Origin: Fonticula alba
Lineage: Eukaryota > Opisthokonta > Rotosphaerida > Fonticulaceae
Assembly: GCF_000388065.1 (NCBI RefSeq)
Contig: NW_009242979.1
Location: forward strand, 381,165 to 403,230
DNA length: 22,066 nt
Direction of reading: 5' to 3'
Under the pieces are notes generated by a model. The model was not told the origin of the DNA and ran no database searches. It saw only the letters and a program-made list of their open reading frames with translations. The position numbers and the translations under genes are program-made. The number at the start of each line of letters is the position of its first letter. The first letter of the stretch is position 1. Shown piece by piece: positions 1 to 8,594 of this stretch.

Positions 1-16
1 GGGGGGGGGGGCGCAC

Positions 17-525
17 CAGAGAACCAGCTGTCGGTTGATTGAGGCGTTCATGGGGAACGTGCACTCCAACGCCGGGGCAAGTGAGGAGCCTTTGCCCAGG
101 CCATCGACTGGATCGGAATGGTTAAGGAGAAAGATTGAAGGCGAGGAAACGTAGTCTTCGCGCGGATCGGCAGACACGGCAGTGGCAGGGGCAGAATCCC
201 CGGTCGAGGTGAGCTCGGCAGCGGCGGCCGGTTTTTTGGTCCCCGCCAGACGGCTGAGGGGCGATGCGGCTCCGAGGAAACTGGGCAGGCGTCGCTGAGA
301 TGGCACGCTGGCTGATTGGCCGGGGCCGGAAAGAACCGGCGCCGGAGGCGAGCGCTCGACCCCCAGCCGGACACACGCCAGCGCGGCCGATGCCGAGGCG
401 GCCGCCACCTCGCGATACTGCCTATCGAGCACCAGCTCCGGGGACGAGGCATCGGCCGGGCCGACCAGCGGCGCGGCCTCCCGGTCATCGGCCCACGAGA
501 GCATCTCGCGTGCTGGGCCAGTCAT
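17..525 (-). CDS. Partial gene of unknown function, internal or 5' exon
   Basis: On the minus strand a frame stays open from an ATG at 525-523 to the left window edge, about 170 codons without a stop. The residues look like a real but poorly ordered protein: an acidic start (MLSWADDREAAPLVG), Ala/Ser/Pro-rich stretches, and a more ordered end around FLLNHSDPVDGLGKGSS. Third codon positions are GC-rich, as in the other genes here. The exon probably ends at base 17, because TCTG|GTGCGC followed by a C run matches the donors and C-rich introns of this window. The 5' end is uncertain. Translation may begin at 525. Alternatively an acceptor CCCAG at about 513-517 joins an upstream mini-exon starting with the ATG near 642, which is phase-compatible (M-S-A-L-T-R-E-M) but has a weak donor, GTTGCG. 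I recognise no family. Confidence 0.6.
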
Positions 526-1140
526 GCGAGGCAAGGTGCAGAGAAGGCGCAGGAGAGAAGGAGTGCAAGGAGAAAAGGGCGGGGGGAGGGGGGGGGGGAT
601 CTGCGCAACTTAGGGCCGACATGCCCGGGCTGGCGACCGAAATATGACGAGAATGCCCCCTGGTTGCGGCGCCCCGCGCCTCGCCCCCGGGAGCGCAGGA
701 GAGATCACCGAGAAAAGGCCTGGGGCGGGGCAGGGCAGGGCCGCACAATGCCAGCCGCCGAGTGTGGGACCCCCCCCCCCCCCCGGCGAAGTCCATTGGG
801 AGACGCACACCCCGATAGGCTTGGGCCGCCATGACAGCGGGGGACAACAACAAAACTGCGAGCAATCCACAAGGGTCTGTTCATTCCCCGGGGGCTCCCG
901 GCGCAGGGGGCTCCCGGCGGGCGGATGGTGGGTTGGTGGCCCGGAGCCGGCGGCGATCGTGCTAAATTGTAGTCCCAACCCCTCTCCTTCGCATGGTCAG
1001 ATCGCGCGCATTTGTCCTGGCTGCGGGGGACGTGCCGCACCCTTCGCGAGCAACGTCCACACGGGGCATTCCCCTCGCGTTGAGAGACGACCACGGCATC
1101 TTTAGCCGCAGGAGGGGCAAACACATTGCCATCTACGAGT

Positions 1141-1206
1141 GTGCGTGCGTGCGTGCGGACATAAGCATGTGCATGCATGCATGTGTGTGTGTGTGTGTGT
1201 GCATGT
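1141..1206. repeat. GCGT/GCAT/GT alternating purine-pyrimidine tract
   Basis: The tract runs from GTGC/GCGT units through GCATGCATGC into about ten GT units, and is almost wholly alternating purine-pyrimidine apart from a short break near 1157-1166. It lies in the presumed 3' UTR or downstream flank of the ArfGAP gene. It is the partner of the AC tract at 1413-1438: reversed and complemented, the two match over about 26 bases with one mismatch. Confidence 0.85.
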
Positions 1207-1412
1207 ATTTGGGGGTGGGTGTGCTCAGGATTGTGTATATCGCCCGCATGGTGAGAGGCGCTGCCGGGACCAGCCGGTACATGAACAAGCGCATGGGGCC
1301 GATAGGAGGGGCGGCAGAAGGGAGGTAAGGGGGAGGGGGGGAGGGGGGTGGCCACCGGATGAACTATGTCGGGAGCATGTCCCCCCTCGCCGAAAAAGAA
1401 AAACATCAACAT

Positions 1413-1438
1413 ACACACACACACACACGCATGCACAC
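1413..1438. repeat. (AC)n-GCATGCACAC tract
   Basis: A run of eight AC units is followed by GCATGCACAC. It lies about 60 bases beyond the ArfGAP stop codon in the direction of transcription, and with the tract at 1141-1206 forms a long imperfect inverted repeat. Confidence 0.85.
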
Positions 1439-1493
1439 CCGTGTACTGGGGGCTTCCTGAAGACCAGGCAGAGACCAATGGCGCTGGTACCTC

Positions 1494-3063
1494 TCACGAG
1501 CAGAGGGAAAGGGCCTGGCGCACGGCTTGCATCAGGAGAAGAAGGCGCCCGCGGACGGCCACCCGGAAGGCATCGGCCTCGGTGACAGGCTGAGTGTCGG
1601 CGAAGCAAACACGCAGTTGTCCGGCCGCCTGAGCCACCTCGCCAGCCCCCTTTGTGAGAGCCACACCAAGTTCAGCCAAAGCCGGGTCCATGGAGCAGGC
1701 CATGCTGCCGCCGCAGCGGACCAGCTCCGCCAAGAAGCCGTCGGTTGCCTGGAGCAGGCGCTTCGAAGCCTCGTGCAGCCCCTCAGGCAGCCCGGCTGTT
1801 CCAGGACCCACCCGGGCGGGCAGATTCCCAAGAGAGGCAACCATCTGCGAAGTAAGCGGCGTCAGCTGCTCACACACAATGGCCGAGAGGCCGCGCTCGG
1901 CTTCGCGCCGGGGACACCCGGTGGGGCTGGCCACCGGGCTTTGGGTGCTCAAGGGCGAAGCGGGAGTTGGCACCGGGGCCGAAACCGGGTGCGGGACCGA
2001 CGACCCCGCGGCGGCAGCCACGGCCGACGCGGCAGCTGCGGGGGGCAGGCCAGAGGGAGCATTTGCGGGGACGGCACGCGCAGCGTCAGTGCGCTCCTCA
2101 CGCTCTGACAGGACACTGGTCGGCGGTGAGGGGGGCGGCGTGTCAATCGCACCGACAGGCTGTGCGGGGGACGTGCCCGGGCCCGCCACGCGTGGAGGGT
2201 GTTGCGGGGGTCGGACAGCAGCAGTGGACCCCGGCGCCGCGGGCAAGTGCATGGTGGCCGGCGGCGGCGGCGGCGGCAGGGCCGCACCGGAAAACAGGGC
2301 CCCTGCCGGGGGAGATGGCTGGGGGAAATGGCCCGCCCCAGGCGGCGGGACCTGCTGAGACGGTGGCTGGCTGTGATGGGTGTGATGCTGCTGGCGCTGG
2401 TGCTGATGCTGATGGGGGTGGGCAAAGGGATGCTGGGCTTGCTGCTGATGGGTCTGCTGCTGGAACTGCTGATGCATGCGCGGGTCGATGGTCTGCTGAT
2501 CGTATGACGCCGCCGGGGCCAGCGCCTGGGAGGGTGGAGCTGTCAGCTTGGGCGGCAGGGCGGTCGCCGAGAGGGGCGACTGCGACTCCGGGAGGATCCG
2601 TCCACTGGGAAGGTCACCGGCAATGGAGCTGGCCCGAGTGCGTGCCTGCCAGTTGGATTGGAGTGCCGGAGGAAGGGCGCTCGCCGGTGGCCCGGCATAC
2701 ACGCCAGACCCAGGCGCCGGGGGGGCCAATCCGGCAGGGCCACGGAAATCTGACAGCGAAGAAGACATGGTGGACCGGGAAAGGCCGGCCTGTGGGCCTG
2801 GCTGCGGGTGGAGGGCCTGCTGCCCCGGTGGCGAGCTGACAATCGACGGGGGGAGGAACATGGACATGGGCACTGAGCCCGATCCTTGGGGCTGCTGGTG
2901 GCCTGGATGGTGTGGCACTGGCATCGCGTTTGAGTGCTGGTGGATATGGTGCGGGAGCGCCGGCGACGGCGGGTGCAGCGGGTAGGGGTGCGTCGAAAGG
3001 CCCGCCGAGTATTGTGCAGGCGGCTGGAGTTGCGCCGACGCATGCTGGGGGAGATGCTGTCCC

Positions 3064-3097
<34 letters not shown>

Positions 3098-6000
3098 TGA
3101 AGTACAAGGAGGAGCCCATGTTTGCGGGCGAAGAGGTGCCGGTCACAGCCGCCGGGGCCCCGACGCTGGAGGTGGAATTCCCCAGCAAGGAGGGGGGAAG
3201 CTGGGGCGCTTGGGCCTGCTGGCCGGCGTGGTAGGCCGACGCCGAGGCCGAATACCCCCCGGGTCCGGGCTGCGGCTGTGAAGAGAAGGACCCCGTCAAG
3301 GCTGGGGACGCGCTGAACCGGTGCATCTGGTGCTGCGAATGCACACCCGGCGACGGTCGCGAGGGGCTGAAGCTGGTATGGTGGAGCGAGTTGCCGGGCA
3401 GGGCGGCAGCGGTGCCGGGGCCGCCAGAAGAGCCGCCCTCCCCGGGACCCAGGGGCGTGGGACTGCGCATCATGGACAGGCGATTGGTCCCCTGGAAGGG
3501 TCCGGGGGCCAATTGCGGCGCGCCATTATGTGCCAAGGACCCAGCACGCAGGTGGGCCGGTGGCTGTCCCGGCGGAGGCTTCATGCCGCTGATGGGGCTG
3601 TCGGCCCGGCCCCCGGGGGAGCTGCCCCCCTGCTTGTTGATGATTTGCGTCATGTCCACGGCGAAGGACTGCTTACTGGCCGGCGAGCCGCCCTGACTAT
3701 TGCCCCCAGTGGGCATTCCCCCGGCCGTGGGCGGATCCCCGGACACGAAGACCGTCCGCGAGTTGGAGGCCTGATCCACGAGGTCCATGCCCAGGCGATC
3801 GTCCACGCTTAGCAGCAGGTCTTGCGAGATGTCGCTCATCAACAGCAGCTCCGATGCCACGCCCGAGATGGAGGACAATTCCGCCAGCTGCATATTCAGC
3901 AAGTCCTCCATCCACTGCGACGGAACCGGCGAGTAGCCCGGGCCAGTGCCGAGAGTCCGGAAGATGAGCTCAGTCCCGGACCCGGCGCCGGTACCGGGGC
4001 CGGCGCCCGCGCCAGCACCCGCACCAGCGCTGGTGGTCGACGGCCCAGTGGAGTTGGCCTGCGACTTGCCGGCGGCATTGCGCGACTTTGCCCCCAGCGT
4101 CGAGGCGCTGCCAACACCGGCGGGCCCTGCCTCCGAGCTGATGGCTGAGCTCTTCCGAGAGAAGGCCTGGCGGAAGACCGAGGAGAAGCTGGTGCTCGGC
4201 GCGGGTTCCGGGTCGGGGGTTGCCGCCGCGCCGAACGCGTGGCCAGGCCTGCCAGGATGCCCCGCTGGCGCGGACACAAAGAACGAAGCCCCGGCCATGC
4301 TGGCCTGGAGGTGCTCCACACTGGTGCCAGATTGGGCGGCAATCGCCTCGGCACTCAGGGACTTGCGTGACTCCCAGGCCGACACGGCCTGCGCCACGGA
4401 GTCCCGATTGGCCGGCTTTTGGCGAGGCCGCGGCCGGGCATGCTGCCGCGGGCCGACCGCACGGATGTGTCGCAGGTAGACGGACGCCTGCTCACGAAGC
4501 GTCACCTCCGCAGTCAGGGCATCCAGCAGCAAGGGCAGGTGGTCATCGGACATCTGGGCAACCAGCAGCTCGTCGGAGTCTGGGGGGGGGAGGGGGGCGG
4601 GGGATTAGACACGGCCGGCGGCGAGCTGGCACACGAGAAGAGAAGACCGGCCAGGGCAAAGCAAAACCCGGGGGCATCCACGCACTCATGGCATCGGACA
4701 GGAGAACCGCAACATCGCTGGAGTAATTGGCGGCCGCGGCCTCGGCCTCGGTCCGGTGACTCCACCGATGCTCAATCTCGGCCACGGCTGAGGCGAAGAG
4801 GCGCTGTATCCCGGCATCCGGGATGGACGCCAGAAAGAGACGGATCTGCCGGCCCTCGGGCGAGACAAACTCCTGGACCAGGTGCTCGGACGGCTGGCCA
4901 AAGTGCAGCAGGAACAGGCTGCAGGCCGCGCGAACATCCGCCCGTAGGGCTGGATGGCCGGAAGGATCGTGCACTGGCTCCAGGTCGAAGAACTCACGCT
5001 CCAATGCATCGAAGAGGACCTGGGATTCGCGGAAAAGTTGCGTATTGAAGTCCGTCTGCTTGCGCTTGATGGCCGAGGCAAAGTGCAGCGGCGAGCGCTG
5101 GCGATTGTCCCGTGCTGAGGGGTTACACCCGGCCCAGGTAAGCAGCAGGGACATCGGCGAGTTGCTACGCAGCGCGGAAAAATGCAAGGGCGACTGCCCA
5201 AAGAAGCTTGTCTTGTTTGGGTGCTGCTGGTTCGGATCGATGACCCCCTTCACAAATGCCGAGGTCCCTTGGGCCAGGAGATGTGCCACAAGGGCGTGAT
5301 TGGCGTTGGCAATCGACCGGAAGAGGACCTGGATCAAGAAGGGGAGGCGAGCAAGGAAGGAGAGCGAGAGACCGAGAGAGGGCGGGAGAAGGGTGAGTGG
5401 GGAGGCGGGGGAATCATTGAAGGGGCTAGAGGCAGATGGCATTGGCCAATCAAGGGCAGGGGGGCTTACCTCAATCGGAGTGCGGCTTGGTAGGATGGCT
5501 CGGCTCAGGTCCAAAGAGTAGCGCCGGAAGATGTACTTGTTGATGATGAAGCGCCGCTTGATGTCCAGCACGGCCATCGGCAGGGGCTTCACCCAGTCGT
5601 AGTATTGGGGGAATGGCGGGCCACGGAGAATCGGCAACTCTGGCTGGCTCGGGGTCAAGCAGGCGGCAATCTGATCGTTGTCCGGCTGCGCTTGTTTCAT
5701 GATCGCCTCGCCGGCGATGAACTGCGCGCGATCATAGTCCGGCTGGGGGCGGTGGAGGAAGCGCTCCCAGAGGCTGTTGGATCGGGCATTGCCGATCAGC
5801 ACGAAAAGCTGCGGAGCAAGGCACCGGGCGTCAATGGGCGCTCATCGGCACGGGGCCATTGGTGGCGTGACCATGGTGGACGTACCTCGAAGAGATCCGA
5901 CGACCAGTTGAAGAAGTCCATTGGCCGGATCTTGGACCAGAAGGGCAGGGCTTGGTGGTGCCCGGAGTTCTCGGAGCAGGTACTGAGATCCATGTGGATG

Positions 6001-7502
6001 CCGGCGCAATCCTCGCACAGGAAGATCCCGAGGTTCAGTGACACGAAGCGCGGCCAGGGGGCAGTACAGTCGGCACATTGGTTGTTGGCAGGGAAGGACC
6101 GAAGGCAGGCCAGCCAGGCGGAGTTGAGCTGACGGGCCAAAGGGACAGGCCAGGCTGTGAGTCGGGGAGGGAGGGCCGTGGGCATGTGCGTGTGCGCACG
6201 TGTGGCATCAGGCCATATAGGGGGGGGGGGGGGGGAAAAGGTGGCGGACGCACGTATTTGCGTTCTTTGCACTTGACGCGGAAAGGGGAGTCCTCAGGCT
6301 GTGGAGGGGGATAGACCTCTCCGAGAGTCGATAGCACCACCAGTCCGTGGGGGTTGACCTGGCGCGGGCGGATGACCAACCGGATGTTCTCTCGTTGTCC
6401 CCGGCGTCGCCAGTAGGAAATTGTCATGCTCGGGTGCTCGAGATAGTCGAAGCAGCGTTCAGCTGGCGAGGGTGGAGGGGGAGAAAGAGAAAGAGAGAGA
6501 GATGAGCAAGGGGCGTGGGTGAGGAGAAGGAAGGGGGGGGGGGAGGCACCAGAGGCCGAAACAGGGCAGGGCGAGGGGACGGGACAGGAGGGAATGCCAG
6601 CGACGCACTGATGCCATCGTGAATGAACCAGAGGTTGCACTGCTCGACGGAGAAACTGAGGCCCATTTTGACGATGGCCTGCTGGATGACAGCCTTGGCA
6701 GACATGCTGTCATCGATGCCCAGTCTGATGCACACATGCGAGAGGCGGGGGAAGACATGGAAGCCGAAGGGGCGAGTCAGCATGTGTGTGTGTGTGTCTG
6801 TGTCTGTGCGGGCGCATGGGCATCATGAGGGAAGCGCGGGAGGCGGGGAGGGCGGCTTGGGTACCGGCAGCTGCTGGAGGAGTCGCGGACCGAGGAGACG
6901 TGGCCAACGGCAATCGAGACAAACTGAGCGGGGCAGCAAGCAATGGTCAGTGTCGAAAGGCATGGTGGCGGGCGGCATGGAAAGCGTGCCTTTTTCTTTC
7001 GAGTGAGAAAAATCCGGGCGTTTTCATATGAGTCGGGGGAAAACTGCGTGACGTAAAGCGGATCGCGCGGGGCCGGCGGCATCTTGTATCCCTTAACGGC
7101 ATCCATGAACCGATGGATCGCCCCGAAGGGGGCATCCGGGAGAATCCATTCCGCTGGAGGCCGGCCAAAGGGAAGGGAAAAAGAACCCCGACAGATCGGT
7201 CGTCAGTCAGCGCAAGATGACACCCACCGTGTCTCACTGAGAGGCAAGAGCAGCAGCAGCAGCAGCAGGCCGGAAAGCCGAGGGCATAGGGCCACAGTGC
7301 CACACGTACACGGGCCGATGGTCAGGATGATGGCATAGTCACTGATGTCGGTGGTGTCGCTGACTCCGACGCGGAACTTGCGCACCGCCTCGCGGAGGAT
7401 CTCCCGCGTAGATGCGTTCTCGCGGATGAGCAGCCCCTTGGAGGACTCCTCAGTGTCGAAGTCATTGTGAAGGCGAATGGCAAGGGGGCCGCTCCGGGAC
7501 AT
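1494..7502 (-). CDS. RA-ArfGAP-ankyrin multidomain protein with long low-complexity tail
   Basis: Exons are 7502-7310, 7153-6990, 6923-6865, 6724-6609, 6462-6254, 6128-5886, 5808-5470, 5328-4686 and 4579-1494. All phases agree, giving about 1683 residues. Residues 1-65 and about 120-175 resemble Ras-association folds (IRLHNDF...STREILREAVRKF; DDSMSAKAVIQQAIVKMGL). Residues 248-370 are an ArfGAP domain: zinc ligands C265, C268, C285 and C288 in CX2CX16CX2C, then SKIRPMDFFNW and GNARSNSLWE. The family's arginine finger (GIHR) is GIHM here, at base 5993. Ankyrin-like helices (GQSPLHFSA, QRSPLHFASA) lie near 445-530. The last exon encodes a Pro/Gly/Ser/Gln-rich chain with ten Gln, one ordered island (WMEDLLNMQLAELSS) and a helical end of about 130 residues. 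ArfGAPs act on Arf GTPases at membranes; here a scaffold role is inferred. Weak points are the start codon and exons 2-4, which need a GC-AG intron. Confidence 0.87.
3066..3095 (-). repeat. (CAG)10 polyglutamine repeat in the ArfGAP tail
   Basis: Ten uninterrupted CTG units on the plus strand are read as CAG on the minus strand and encode ten glutamines after YFI, in the disordered tail. A pure triplet run suggests length variation by replication slippage. CAA-interrupted Gln codons elsewhere in the tail are shorter. Confidence 0.9.
5951..5983 (-). other. Candidate 33-base in-frame intron inside the ArfGAP domain
   Basis: Right after GIHMDL the minus strand reads CTCA|GTACCTGC, and 33 bases later CACCACCAAG|CCC. 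The segment is a multiple of three, so the frame is open either way. Read as exon, it inserts 11 residues between GIHMDL and SKIRPMDFFNW. Removed, the spacing comes close to the family norm. It is far shorter than the other introns (66-234 bases) and its acceptor is AAG rather than C/TAG, so it may simply be a coding insertion. Confidence 0.35.
6784..6810. repeat. (GT)n/(GTCT)n tract in ArfGAP intron 3
   Basis: Seven GT units followed by CTGTGTCTGTGCG form a short alternating tract. It lies inside the intron from 6864 to 6725 and contains CACAG decoy acceptors on the sense strand. Those decoys are not phase-compatible with the neighbouring exons; the ATCAG at 6725-6729 is. Confidence 0.8.
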
Positions 7503-8572
7503 GACAGCGCCTTGTTTGAGGCCCACAGCGGGGGCAGGAAGAGAGGCAAGGAGGAGGAGGGGGGGGAGGGAGGTGGGACGCGGGAGAGGAGAAGAGGCAA
7601 GCGGGAGAGGACGGGAGAGGGGTGGCGGGGGAGCGGGAGGTGGGCGGCGCGGTGTCGGCACGGGCACGGGCACGGGGGGAGAGGGGGGGGGGCGCGCCAC
7701 AGCGAGCGGGGGGAGACTGTGATCTCGGCCTCCGGAGCACGGAGGATCAGCCGCAAAGGGGCAGCCAATGAAGGGATGCTCGGCGGTGCCCCGGCCAGCC
7801 GCGGGTGTGGGAGAAGCCCGCCAGCACGGCCGTCGGCGAGGCAGGAGGCGTCCCAGGGGGCGGATGAGCCGAAAGGCGAATTACACAAGACGCGCCGGCC
7901 GGCCAAGCTCGACCCCCCCCCCCCCACCCCCCCCCGGTCCTCCACTCAGGGGAGTCCGCGGGGAAGCTCGCCGACAACCCCTGGACGTAAATGGACGCTG
8001 AGTGTGGGTGGAGTCGGTGCGCGGTTGAGAATAGACAGGGCGAGAGGGCGGTCGGGGGGAGGGGGGTCAGCCAGGGGGAACGTGTGCTTGAAGGATAAAA
8101 GCGAGTAGCAAGCAATACACCCGGGCCGGGGGCCGGGGGGGAGGGAGCCTGGAGAACATCGGCAGTCCGCAAGTATTGCCCGGAGCCGCGGAGCCCTGCC
8201 GCGCAGGATGACCAATGAGTCTTGGACACACGGGGGGCCAGGGGGGCGGGGGGGCACACAACTGTTGTTATTTTCTGCCCACTCTCCCGGGGCTGGCCCC
8301 CCGAGGCTGGTGAGACACCTTGAAGATGTGTGGGGAGTTGCGTGAAGCGAACGCACGCCAACATGCCGCCCCGCCCCGGAACACCCGAAGCAGGCAGAGT
8401 GGCCGGACGCGCGACGCGGGAGCAGGGGAGGATGCATCCGAGTGCGCGCACCCGGGGCCGTGCTGGCTTCCATTCTCGGGCGCAGACTCCCCCCGATCTG
8501 GCCAGGCTCAATCCGAGAGGGCATCCGAGCAGCGCCCGCACACCCGCGCAGGCCGGGACAGTGTGCCAGGGC

Positions 8573-8594
8573 CGCGCGCGCGCGCGCGCGCGCG
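8573..8594. repeat. (CG)11 dinucleotide tract
   Basis: Twenty-two bases of uninterrupted CG lie in the gene-poor region. Alternating CG of this length is the classic Z-DNA-forming sequence and is also a dense CpG target. No exon overlaps it. Confidence 0.9.

Larger units (their letters stand above)
526..1493. other. Intergenic region between two minus-strand genes
   Basis: No exon with a protein-like frame could be supported here. The stretch should hold the 3' UTR of the ArfGAP gene, whose stop is at 1494, and the promoter and leader of the next minus-strand gene. It contains homopolymer runs (G near 582-598, C near 769-784) and two large dinucleotide tracts, (TG)n near 1181-1201 and (AC)n near 1413-1428. 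I saw no AATAAA or ATTAAA on the minus strand downstream of 1494. One short candidate start exon (ATG 832-830, reading MAAQAYRG, followed by the donor GTGCGT) fits the local splice signature. It has no phase-compatible acceptor, so I do not call it. Confidence 0.6.

Noticed and set aside
1494-4553. Separate gene starting at ATG 4553
   Set aside because: The exon starts at a good acceptor (CCCCAG, 4580-4581) that joins in phase to the ankyrin exon through donor GTGCGT at 4685. The ATG is internal.
8094-8101. TATA-like GGATAAAAG on the plus strand
   Set aside because: No plus-strand gene follows within 3 kb, and such a match is expected by chance.
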